Assembly (NCBI RefSeq): GCF_010729105.1
Contig: NZ_AP022573.1
Coordinates: forward strand, 2,108,001-2,172,000
Direction of reading: 5' to 3'
DNA from: Mycobacterium saskatchewanense
Lineage (GTDB): Bacteria > Actinomycetota > Actinomycetes > Mycobacteriales > Mycobacteriaceae
Length of the DNA: 64,000 bases
Below are positions 21,749 to 28,981 of this stretch, piece after piece (position 1 is the stretch's first letter; each line of letters opens with the position of its first letter). The notes under the pieces were generated by a model. The model did no database searches and had not been told where the DNA came from. It saw only the letters and a list, made by a program, of their open reading frames with translations. A program made the position numbers and the translations under genes.

Positions 21749-22512
21749 GTGGACAGCTCGTCGGCGAGGTCATTGCCGCGGCCGACGCGCTGCGCACCCG
21801 CGGACTGTCTGCACGTGGATTCCATGCCCTGATCGCGATCGCGGAGAAGGCTGAGACGCACACTCGTCAAGGGTCGGTGCGCTGGGACCACATTCGAGCG
21901 GTCCTGTATGGCGCTTCGAAGCGCACGGCGGAGCGCGCGGTGCAGGATCTCAGAGACGCCAAAATCATTGACCTCGTTGAGCCTGGTTTCAAGAACAGCC
22001 ACCGGGCGCGGGCGCCCAAATACGAAATCCGACAACTGGATCCCGACAACTGGGTGGCGGTATCCGCCAATCCAGGTTCCGACATCCAAGTGGTGGAATC
22101 CAACGCTGATGGTTCCGACACCCAGGTGTCGGCATCCGAAAGTTGGATACCGACAAAACCGGCGTTGGATACCGACAAAACAGGGATTGGATACCGACAC
22201 CCAGCTGTCGTACTTGACGTATCTCTGACGGAGTTCCTTGACAGAGAGAAGCCCCCACCTCGCTTCTGCCCCGACCACATGCCTGCCGGCACGACCCGCT
22301 CCTGCCCACCATGCGGCAATTACCGCGAGCGACGCGACGCGTGGGACGCCGCACGCGAAAAACAACGGCGGACACTCCGTGACGCTATCCGCAGGGCCAT
22401 CGACGAATGCGACTGCGACGCTGCTGGCCGCCTCGATGACCTGTCCGATTGCCCAGAACACCCCAACTTCCGACAGTTTCCAACTATCAGCACCAAGGAG
22501 AACCAATCATGA
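21745..22512 (+). CDS. Winged-helix protein with zinc motif, possible replication initiator
   Basis: A 255-aa protein. I start it at the GTG at 21745, which overlaps the previous stop (GTGA). Residues about 10-100 form a winged-helix segment (RWDHIRAVLYGASKRTAERA then VQDLRDAKIIDLVEPG). A middle linker has repeated Ser/Asp/Thr motifs, and the C-terminal part has CPDHMPAGTTRSCPPCGNYR and further Cys (CDCDAAG). Similar layouts occur in replication-module proteins of actinobacterial prophage-like elements; a role in element replication or regulation is inference. Confidence 0.75.
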   Translation: MSGQLVGEVIAAADALRTRGLSARGFHALIAIAEKAETHTRQGSVRWDHIRAVLYGASKRTAERAVQDLRDAKIIDLVEPGFKNSHRARAPKYEIRQLDPDNWVAVSANPGSDIQVVESNADGSDTQVSASESWIPTKPALDTDKTGIGYRHPAVVLDVSLTEFLDREKPPPRFCPDHMPAGTTRSCPPCGNYRERRDAWDAAREKQRRTLRDAIRRAIDECDCDAAGRLDDLSDCPEHPNFRQFPTISTKENQS

Positions 22513-22793
22513 CCGCCGAACTGAGCCCCAACACCCCGATGGTCGTTCCCGAGGGTGACCACGTCCTGATCACCGATGAAGGCGTCGAGCTGCTAGGCGA
22601 GTGGACCAAGCCCGTAGCGGTCGAGTGCGAGTGCGGCGTACGCCTCGAGCTGCGGGTGTGCGCCGCCGCCGTCATCCCGGATGACGAGACCGACGCCCTG
22701 GTGGACGGCTACCTGCTCAACGGTGGCTGGCTGTGCGACCGCGTGAACGACCGCGACGACTGCCCGGCATGCGCGCAAGGCGCGCTGCGATGA
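22509..22793 (+). CDS. Small Cys-rich protein, unknown
   Basis: A 94-aa acidic protein starting at the ATG at 22509 (overlapping the previous stop as ATGA) with AAGGAG 8 bases upstream. It has Cys pairs ECECGVRLELRVC and CDRVNDRDDCPAC that look like zinc-ribbon knuckles. No family recognised. Coupled translation with both neighbours indicates one operon. Confidence 0.72.
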   Translation: MTAELSPNTPMVVPEGDHVLITDEGVELLGEWTKPVAVECECGVRLELRVCAAAVIPDDETDALVDGYLLNGGWLCDRVNDRDDCPACAQGALR

Positions 22794-23467
22794 CCGGACC
22801 CTCGGCCAATAACCAGGCTGTGGCGCGGCGCGCTGCATGGTGTCAGGACCACGCCGCGGCGATGGCCGTCTGGTGGTGCCTGGCGGGTGCGGATCCGGGT
22901 ATCGAGGCAGCCGCGAACTTCGCGGCGATCGCAGGCACCGGTATCGACCAGTTACCCCGCGCTGCCGCCCGGATGATCGTCGCCAGCGTCGACACTTCCG
23001 ACCGCGACATGATCCAGGCCGCCATCGCTGGCCGAGCCCAGCTGGTCGACCGGGTGGGCGCCGAGGCCGCGGTGATCAGCATGACCCGCACGGCTGCAAA
23101 ATCCCTGACCGATGGCGCACGCGAGCGATTCGCGCAGCGACTCATCGGCGGCGACGTGGACTTCTGGCTGCGCTGCCGCCGCGCCGCCGCTATGGCAGCC
23201 CTTGGCCGGTTGCGCGACGACCAGGAAATGGCTGCCGCCGCAACCGAACTCGCGATCCGGGAGTGCTACGAGCGGCCCGCGCTGACCCTGCGCGCGGTGT
23301 TCTGCCTCGTCGGCCCGATCGTCCATGCGCACACCGGCGCCGATGGCACCATAGAACCGGCCGCGCTGGACGCGGCGCTGGTGGCCCAGCTCGCTGCCGT
23401 CACCGGCGCGATGCTGTACCCGGACGCCGTCATCGGCGCCGCCGGCACCGGGCCGACCGATGTCTAA
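22790..23467 (+). CDS. Unknown helical protein of the element
   Basis: A 225-aa Ala-rich, largely helical protein starting at the ATG at 22790 (ATGA overlap with the previous gene). No motif recognised; two segments (MAVWWCLAGADPGIEAAANF and TLRAVFCLVGPIVHAH) are conserved-looking. Strict translational coupling on both sides supports it as a real gene in the early operon. Confidence 0.72.
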   Translation: MTGPSANNQAVARRAAWCQDHAAAMAVWWCLAGADPGIEAAANFAAIAGTGIDQLPRAAARMIVASVDTSDRDMIQAAIAGRAQLVDRVGAEAAVISMTRTAAKSLTDGARERFAQRLIGGDVDFWLRCRRAAAMAALGRLRDDQEMAAAATELAIRECYERPALTLRAVFCLVGPIVHAHTGADGTIEPAALDAALVAQLAAVTGAMLYPDAVIGAAGTGPTDV

Positions 23468-23687
23468 CCGGTCCCGCGGCTGGCCGCGTGAATCACCGGG
23501 CGTCGAACAGCGTGACCGCGGCGAGGATCGTGGACCGAGCATCGGCGGCGCTCACCCTGACGAGTGGCCCCGGGAGCTGCGCCGCTGCACCTGCGGCGCC
23601 GAGTCATACGAGCCGAAGGACCACGCCAACGGCTGCGCACTCGGGGCGAGACCGCCCAACTCGTCGGCGAATCCTCCGGGCTGGTGA
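23460..23687 (+). CDS. Small hydrophilic protein, unknown
   Basis: A 75-aa protein overlapping the previous gene by 8 bases. It is rich in Arg, Pro, Gly and Glu with three Cys in CTCGAESYEPKDHANGC, a possible metal knuckle. Short and compositionally simple, so coding status rests mainly on operon position. Confidence 0.5.
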   Translation: MSNRSRGWPRESPGVEQRDRGEDRGPSIGGAHPDEWPRELRRCTCGAESYEPKDHANGCALGARPPNSSANPPGW

Positions 23688-23690
23688 CTT

Positions 23691-24089
23691 GTGATCCAGC
23701 GATTCACCGGTGTGCTGATCTCCGACGACGACGCCGCCTACCTCTTGCAGGTCTTGGACCATGCCGCCGGCCGCCTCGGCACGCCCTCGGCGCGGGCCGC
23801 GGACCTCATGCGCCGTTTGCGCCGCGAAGTGCCCAAACAGGGCGCGCCTAGCGCAAGCGCAAACGAAAGCGTAAGTGGCCGTGCGAAAAATCGGGATCCG
23901 GGGGAAGTTCGGGCGTATGACCTACTCACGACGGCAGAGGCAGCAGCCGTCATCGGGTGCAGCACGGCCAACGTCCGATACCTCCGCCGACACGGCCACC
24001 TCCCCGCGCACCGCACCGGATCGCGCTGGCTCTACCCGGCCGCAACGGTCATCGAATACGGCGAACGCCGAACATCCAAGCGGCGGTAG
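23691..24089 (+). CDS. HTH DNA-binding protein upstream of the capsid genes
   Basis: A 132-aa protein starting with GTG at 23691. The C-terminal 50 residues are an excisionase/MerR-type HTH (LLTTAEAAAVIGCSTANVRY then HLPAHRTGSRWLYPAATVIE); the N-terminal half is helical with RAADLMRRLRRE. It ends two bases before the protease gene. It may activate the capsid genes or act in packaging recognition, a position filled by small-terminase-like genes in phages; neither is shown. Confidence 0.78.
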   Translation: MIQRFTGVLISDDDAAYLLQVLDHAAGRLGTPSARAADLMRRLRREVPKQGAPSASANESVSGRAKNRDPGEVRAYDLLTTAEAAAVIGCSTANVRYLRRHGHLPAHRTGSRWLYPAATVIEYGERRTSKRR

Positions 24090-24091
24090 CT

Positions 24092-24673
24092 ATGCCGGCT
24101 AACCTGCGCACGATCCGCGGGGTCGAGCTGATCAAGGTCGGCACGTGGTCGACCGCCAGCGGCGAGTGGAGGGTCACGGCGGATGACCTGGCGGCGGCGG
24201 TGGCCGCGCACCGCGCCGGGGTGCTGCGCAAGCCGGTGCTCAAGATCGGGCACAACGACCCGCGCTTCGACGGCGGCCCCGCGCTGGGACGCATCGACAA
24301 CCTGCGTCTGGCTGACGGGGGCGACACGCTGGTTGGTGATTTCGTGGATGTGCCCGCTGCGGTCGCTGCGTGCTTGCCGCACTCGTATCCGTCGCGGTCC
24401 GTCGAGGCGCTGATCGACTACACCGCGCCGGACGGCACCGTATGGCCGCTGGTCCTGACCGCCGTGGCGCTGTTGGGCGAGACCGCGCCCGGCGTCGAAA
24501 CGCTGGCCGACCTCACCGACCTGTACGGCGTGGCCGCGGCGGCGTCCCGCCGGCTCGTGGTTGCGGCGACACCAGCACATGGCGGCGCCGCGCGCGCCCG
24601 CGCGGTCGCCGTGGCCCGCGCGCGGCGCACCCGAATCCAACGACTCACCACTATCGCCGCCACACCGGCCTAG
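24092..24673 (+). CDS. Prohead (capsid maturation) protease
   Basis: A 193-aa protein resembling the protease part of Mu-type gpI/U35 prohead proteases. The likely catalytic His54 is in KPVLKIGHNDPRFDGGPALG and Ser103 in SYPSRSVEALI; the sequence PLVLTAVALLGETAPGVE after it is also typical. Such enzymes trim scaffold and capsid during assembly. The usual scaffold tail is absent here and may be supplied by the separate gene at 26013. Start is ATG at 24092. Confidence 0.82.
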   Translation: MPANLRTIRGVELIKVGTWSTASGEWRVTADDLAAAVAAHRAGVLRKPVLKIGHNDPRFDGGPALGRIDNLRLADGGDTLVGDFVDVPAAVAACLPHSYPSRSVEALIDYTAPDGTVWPLVLTAVALLGETAPGVETLADLTDLYGVAAAASRRLVVAATPAHGGAARARAVAVARARRTRIQRLTTIAATPA

Positions 24674-24690
24674 GAGAGGACCCCAGTTCG

Positions 24691-25074
24691 ATGAGCACGA
24701 CCCTCACAGCCCCGTACGTCTACTCGCCCGGCCAAGACATCACCGGCATGGCAACCGCGGCCGTCACCGAACGCCAGTTCGTCGCGATCAGCGGTGACCG
24801 CAGCGCCGGCACCGGCAACGTCAGCGTGGCGCCCGCCGCGGCCGGTAGCCGCGCGTTCGGGGTCGCCGCGTGGGATGCCGCGGCCGGCGTGCTTGTCCGC
24901 GTCGCCCGGGGCGGTGTGGTGAAAGTCCGCGCGGGCGGGGCGATCACCGCCGGCGATGCGATCCAGGTCGGCGCCGGCGGGACCGCCGTCACCGCGACGA
25001 CTGGCATCGTCGTCGGCCAAGCCATCGCGTCCGCCCCGAACGGCGGAATCGCGCAGGTCGCCTTCCCCGCCTAA
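24691..25074 (+). CDS. Capsid decoration (DUF2190-type) protein
   Basis: A 127-aa beta-rich, Ala/Gly/Val-rich protein starting MSTTLTAPYVYSPGQDITG with AGGAGAGG upstream. The pattern with GVAAWDAAAGVLVRVARGGV followed by AGGAITAGDAIQVGAGGTAV matches capsid-cement proteins encoded between protease and major capsid genes in Mu-like and many actinobacterial phages. It would stabilise the shell. Confidence 0.83.
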   Translation: MSTTLTAPYVYSPGQDITGMATAAVTERQFVAISGDRSAGTGNVSVAPAAAGSRAFGVAAWDAAAGVLVRVARGGVVKVRAGGAITAGDAIQVGAGGTAVTATTGIVVGQAIASAPNGGIAQVAFPA

Positions 25075-25096
25075 GGACCCGAGAGGAACTCACGCC

Positions 25097-25993
25097 ATGA
25101 CCAATCCCGTTACCAGCCCACTGATCCCGTCGCTTACCGGGCGGCAGTTGACGGTCGATGCCGCGTTGAAAACGCCGACGCTCATCCGTGATCAGATCGC
25201 CAGGCTGGCCGACCCGCAGATCCTGCTACCCAAGTTCCTGCGGCAGCACGGCGCCAAGCTCCAAGGCGGCGCGCTGCTGTACAACAGCGTGCAAGCGTCG
25301 GACTTCTTCATCGCCGGCAGCCTCGAGCAGCGCATGCCGGGTACCTCCTACGCCGTCGTCGAGGGCGTGGACCCCACCCCGAAGCTGGCGGCCGTCGAAG
25401 ACTGGGGCGGGAAATTCGAGGTGCCCGAGGAAGCCATCTGGCGCAACAACGTCAACTACCTCGACCAGCAGACCACTCAACTTAGCAACGAAATCTGTCG
25501 CAAGCTGGACACGCGCACAGTGGACGCCTTGCAAGCCGCCGACATCGGCAGCCTCGCGACCGCGACCACGTGGAACGACCTGGTGTTCGTCGGCCCGCTC
25601 GACCAGATAACCGCCTCCGCTGATCGGCCTACCGCGCACTTCGCTGAGGTGCAGGAGATGGCCGACCTCGAGGAGCTCGGCGTCGTCTACGACCTGCTCG
25701 TGGTCCATCCGGAGCAGGCCAGGCAGTTGCGGACCGCCTACGCCGACCGGCTCGACGACATGCTGGCCTCGGCCGGGTTCACCAATGGCATGTTCGTCAA
25801 CCCCCGCCTGCCAGCCGGCACGGCGTATGTGTGCCAGAAAGGCAATTTAGGGGTGGTGGGCTTCGAAGTCCCGCTGACCGTGGAAACGTGGCGCGACCCC
25901 GCCACGCGCCAATGGATCGTGCAGGCCTACTGCGTGCCGGCGTTCGCCATCGACCGGCCCTACGCCGCCAAGAAGATCACCGGCCTCTCCTAA
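25097..25993 (+). CDS. Major capsid protein (HK97-fold)
   Basis: A 298-aa protein starting at 25097. Position after protease and decoration genes and features such as EDWGGKFEVPEEAIWRNNV, the long helix region with DTRTVDALQAAD, and LVVHPEQARQLR near residue 205 are typical of HK97-fold capsid proteins of actinobacterial phages. It would form the element's own capsid. I cannot judge shell size from sequence. Confidence 0.88.
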   Translation: MTNPVTSPLIPSLTGRQLTVDAALKTPTLIRDQIARLADPQILLPKFLRQHGAKLQGGALLYNSVQASDFFIAGSLEQRMPGTSYAVVEGVDPTPKLAAVEDWGGKFEVPEEAIWRNNVNYLDQQTTQLSNEICRKLDTRTVDALQAADIGSLATATTWNDLVFVGPLDQITASADRPTAHFAEVQEMADLEELGVVYDLLVVHPEQARQLRTAYADRLDDMLASAGFTNGMFVNPRLPAGTAYVCQKGNLGVVGFEVPLTVETWRDPATRQWIVQAYCVPAFAIDRPYAAKKITGLS

Positions 25994-26012
25994 CGAAAAG
26001 GATTGACGCACA

Positions 26013-26492
26013 ATGGCTCTCACATTCGACGACACGCAGGCCGCGGTCCTGCTCGCCCTGCTGGGCCTGCCCGAGGACACCGACGACCTGGGCCTGGTGA
26101 TCGACACCGTCAAGGACGTCACCCGCGACCCGATGCTGCCGGCGCCTGACGAGGCCTCAGCCTCGCAGGTCGCCGCCGCGGCCAAGAAACACGGGCTAGA
26201 GCTGCTCGACAGCGACACCGCCGCAGCACTGCGCCGCGACGCCCAGGAAGGCCGCCGGATCGCCGCCGCAGCCGCCAAAGCCAAGATCGAAGCCACCGTC
26301 GATGACGCGGTGAACCGCGGCAAGATCACCGCCGCGCGCAGCAAGCATTGGGTGTCGCTCATCGAAGCTGACCCCGGCATGGCCGACGTCCTGGCCGCCG
26401 TCCCCGACGAAACCGCGATACCGCTCTCGGCGATAGGGCACAGCGCCGACACCAGCCGTGACACCGCCGACGCCGGCCAGTGGTTCTACTGA
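26013..26492 (+). CDS. Scaffold-like protein
   Basis: A 159-aa mostly helical, Ala/Asp-rich protein. The end (VDDAVNRGKITAARSKHW then DPGMADVLAAVPDETAIPLS) resembles the C-terminal scaffold segment of Mu-type protease-scaffold proteins, which there is fused to the protease. Here the protease is a separate gene 1.3 kb upstream, so the scaffold function may have been split off. Last gene of the rightward operon; it ends 31 bases from a convergent gene. Confidence 0.65.
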   Translation: MALTFDDTQAAVLLALLGLPEDTDDLGLVIDTVKDVTRDPMLPAPDEASASQVAAAAKKHGLELLDSDTAAALRRDAQEGRRIAAAAAKAKIEATVDDAVNRGKITAARSKHWVSLIEADPGMADVLAAVPDETAIPLSAIGHSADTSRDTADAGQWFY

Positions 26493-26523
26493 ATGCCCAG
26501 ACGCCGGTTCCCTGGAAGGGCGC

Positions 26524-27012
26524 CTACTGCTCGGCGGTGTTTGGAGGCGTTTGCTGCTCTCCGTTGATGACGGCAATCAGGGTGTCTTCCGCGTCGCTGA
26601 TCGCTTCCCACTGTTTCTCTGAAAAATCTCCGACGAATGTCACCAGCGTGTCGAATAGTGCTTGAGCCGCTGCGCGGCCTTTCGCGTCCAACACCATCAA
26701 GGCTATTGAATGAGCGCGATAGACGGCGGCCGTTTCTCGCGGCTCGAGGTCTGCAAATTCTCCGCCCTCTGGGACTACATCGCGGCTGTGTGCCGCAAGT
26801 TGCCATACTGCTGTGGTGAGCTCCGCGGCGGCCTCACGGCGCTTGTCGAGCGTCCTTGCCTCGCGCTCGAACTCCCGGCTTGCTGCCGCGATCCGATCCT
26901 GCCGTGCATCAGCTTGCCGCTGGGTGTAAATGACACCACCTACGCCCACTAGTGCGACCAGCATGGAGGGGATGCCACTGATGAGGGCACTGGCCAGAGT
27001 GACGTCGGTCAT
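26524..27012 (-). CDS. Single-span membrane protein with coiled coil, unknown cargo
   Basis: A 162-aa protein. One membrane helix at about residues 5-27 (LASALISGIPSMLVALVGVG) is followed by a charged coiled coil (RQADARQDRIAAASREFERE onward) and a cytoplasmic domain. Start ATG at 27012; the open frame continues upstream without support. Its orientation is opposite to the capsid operon, marking the start of the cargo region. Function unknown. Confidence 0.7.
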   Translation of the reverse strand: MTDVTLASALISGIPSMLVALVGVGGVIYTQRQADARQDRIAAASREFEREARTLDKRREAAAELTTAVWQLAAHSRDVVPEGGEFADLEPRETAAVYRAHSIALMVLDAKGRAAAQALFDTLVTFVGDFSEKQWEAISDAEDTLIAVINGEQQTPPNTAEQ

Positions 27013-27110
27013 CACCGAATCATCCCAGATCGGGCAACCCGTTCGGGGCGTCTGTCCGGGCCGGGCATCGCGCACTGGAAAGCCTGCTCGGAGCCACGTA
27101 AAGGAGTGTA

Positions 27111-27130
27111 GGCACCTGGAAGGGGGTGCC
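27111..27130 (+). promoter_or_regulatory. Leader hairpin before the 84-aa gene
   Basis: GGCACC (27111-27116) and GGTGCC (27125-27130) form a six-base stem with an eight-base loop, 23 bases upstream of the start codon and just before the purine-rich ribosome binding site. It could modulate initiation. Confidence 0.35.
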
Positions 27131-27152
27131 GTGGAGAAAGGAAGAACAACTC

Positions 27153-27407
27153 ATGCCACTCACCTGGGGAGAGCTGAAGCGAACGTTGAACGGCATCGAC
27201 CAAGACGGGCTCTTCGCCTACACCGGAACCGGCGCGGGCCAGCGTTACGAGATTTGGCCGGTTGATCAGCCAAACGACCCGAGTGAGGTATGGGCGCTAC
27301 GGCTCGTCGACGATAACGATTCCGAGGAGGACCTCGGCCGGTTCGACACCGTCGGCAAGGCCCAGTTGGACGCTGAGTTGCATCACACCAGAGGAACGGC
27401 AACCTAG
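27153..27407 (+). CDS. Small acidic protein, unknown
   Basis: An 84-aa protein starting MPLTWGELKRTLNGIDQDGL with AAAGGAAGAA upstream of the ATG at 27153. Asp/Glu-rich, with two short beta-like segments (YEIWPVDQ, VWALRLVDDN). It stands alone on the plus strand between two minus-strand cargo genes. No family recognised; could be a small regulator or an inhibitor, without direct evidence. Confidence 0.6.
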   Translation: MPLTWGELKRTLNGIDQDGLFAYTGTGAGQRYEIWPVDQPNDPSEVWALRLVDDNDSEEDLGRFDTVGKAQLDAELHHTRGTAT

Positions 27408-27688
27408 CCGGTCTTGCAAGATGCGAGGACCCCGAAGCGGGCTAACTAACCGCACGGGATGGAGAGCCACGGATGGCTTGGCCACATCTAGCGCAGATTT
27501 ATCGAGGGGGCCGGGCGCCTGACTCCGCACCGAGGTAGTCGGTTTTTATTTTTGCGACACGGATTTTTTTCGCGCGGACGCTCAACGAGCGCGGGGATTC
27601 TCGGTGCCGCATGGGGTGCTTAGGCATGTGAAAGCGACTCGTATGCAACAGAACCGGTGCTGCGAGGAATGCACGCCGCCCCCGTGGA
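27408..27688. other. Gene-free stretch in the cargo region
   Basis: 281 bases between two convergent genes with no supported reading frame. It contains T-rich tracts at about 27540-27570 that could serve as a terminator for the plus-strand gene. Nothing else stands out. Confidence 0.5.
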
Positions 27689-28234
27689 TTATGCGAAATC
27701 CTTCAGCGCCAACGACTCCGGTGCCATCGGTTTGGAGACGAAGGTGCGACCGCCGCTCGACACGGTGACAACTATCCGGTGCGGCTTGTCTTCGATGCTG
27801 TCGGCGCCCACCTTCAAATTGCGCGCCCCCTCGTAGCGGGTGAAGAAGATCTGCTCCGCCCCCGCCGGAATGTCGCATGGCACTTCAGGCGATCCGATCT
27901 GTTCACCCAGGGCGTTGAACGATACGCCGGTCGGGTCCGCACGGATCGCCCAAGCGGCGACGTGAAATGGCGCGCGCCCTGCGTTTACGACCTTCACACC
28001 GGCAATTAGCGGACCCGGCGAAAACTGCTGTGCCGCAATCTCCAACGACTGTCGGGCGTTGGTCAGGGTGGCGTCGTGAGTGACCCTCATCGTGCCGCCA
28101 GCCATAACCATGCCGACGATTGGGGTCAGCTTCGGCCGCGCGCCTTGCATGAGGAATGTGTAGATCTGCCAGGTGAGCGAGGCGACGCCGACACCGAAGC
28201 CGAGCAGACCGAGAACAAACGCTGCGACGGTCAA
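27689..28234 (-). CDS. Membrane-anchored protein downstream of the cyclase
   Basis: A 181-aa protein with one N-terminal membrane helix (VAAFVLGLLGFGVGVASLTW) and a beta-rich domain resembling an Ig-like fold (IAGVKVVNAGRAPFHVAAWA). The start is probably TTG at 28232-28234 with GGTGGG upstream. It begins 18 bases after the cyclase stop and in the same reading frame, separated only by that TAG and six codons. It may be a third component of the cyclase operon or an independent gene. No family name is assigned. Confidence 0.68.
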   Translation of the reverse strand: MTVAAFVLGLLGFGVGVASLTWQIYTFLMQGARPKLTPIVGMVMAGGTMRVTHDATLTNARQSLEIAAQQFSPGPLIAGVKVVNAGRAPFHVAAWAIRADPTGVSFNALGEQIGSPEVPCDIPAGAEQIFFTRYEGARNLKVGADSIEDKPHRIVVTVSSGGRTFVSKPMAPESLALKDFA

Positions 28235-28252
28235 ACCGTACCCACCGATAGC

Positions 28253-28981
28253 CTAAGTGCAATTTTCGTCATACCAGTTCTGCATGTGTGTCATGACGGT
28301 GTCTGCGGTGTAGCAACCGTTCGTCCAATCCTGTTTCAGGAAACGTTGGTTTTCTTCGTTTAGATTGCCCGCGAATCCATTCCCTATATACATAGGAGGT
28401 GCGTATCGCTGGTTGCCCTTCGCTGCCAGTTTCGCTGCATAATTGACCACATCACCCATATAGACGACGTCGTTGATGCCACTTCCTTCGTAACCAGCCT
28501 TAATCATCAAGGCTCGACCCCATTCGGCGCCGATACCCGCCTTGATTTCGACTTTGTCATAACCGGCCTTGCGCAACTTGCAGTTCAAAACTTTCATTAA
28601 GCTGTTTATTTTACACATGCCGGTGAAAACATCATCTATGTCTGATTTCCAGGGCGTGTTAATTACTGCCCAAACTCCGTCGCCGACTATGTTGATTTCC
28701 TTCGTCTTCGTAATCGAATTAAGGACGGCAACGACTTCAGATATGTATGCCCGATACAATTTCGCAAGTGCAGGACGCTGATAGTACGTGGGCAGCGAGG
28801 ATGAGTCGCGGAGATCGACAAACACTGCAGAGCAATTGGCGTAAAACCCGTTAGTGAATGTCAGCCTCGACCGATCAGGCAGCTGGTCAACTTCTTCGTA
28901 GTTACCTCTGGGAGTCGCAAGTATCTCGTCGATTCTACGTAGGCTGCTGTAGAAATTGTATTCTTTGTAATTACTTTCCAT
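28253..28981 (-). CDS. Class III nucleotidyl cyclase, candidate Pycsar cyclase (PycC)
   Basis: A 242-aa cyclase without added domains. The metal-binding Asp residues are Asp56 in SAVFVDLRDSSSL and Asp101 in NIVGDGVWAVINTP; the GIGAEWGRALMI segment and the MGDVVNYAAKLA loop (Asn180, with Lys184 where adenylate cyclases usually have Arg) complete the fold. Pairing with a PycTM-type effector suggests a cCMP or cUMP product made on phage infection. The ATG overlaps the effector stop by one base (TAATG). The gene is AT-rich, about 37-40% GC in sampled 60-base stretches, unlike its neighbours, indicating recent transfer. The exact nucleotide product is unknown. Confidence 0.85.
   Translation of the reverse strand: MESNYKEYNFYSSLRRIDEILATPRGNYEEVDQLPDRSRLTFTNGFYANCSAVFVDLRDSSSLPTYYQRPALAKLYRAYISEVVAVLNSITKTKEINIVGDGVWAVINTPWKSDIDDVFTGMCKINSLMKVLNCKLRKAGYDKVEIKAGIGAEWGRALMIKAGYEGSGINDVVYMGDVVNYAAKLAAKGNQRYAPPMYIGNGFAGNLNEENQRFLKQDWTNGCYTADTVMTHMQNWYDENCT

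Noticed and set aside
22837..23694. Alternative 285-aa frame across 22837-23694
   Set aside because: Arg/Pro-rich shadow of the translationally coupled 22790 and 23460 genes.
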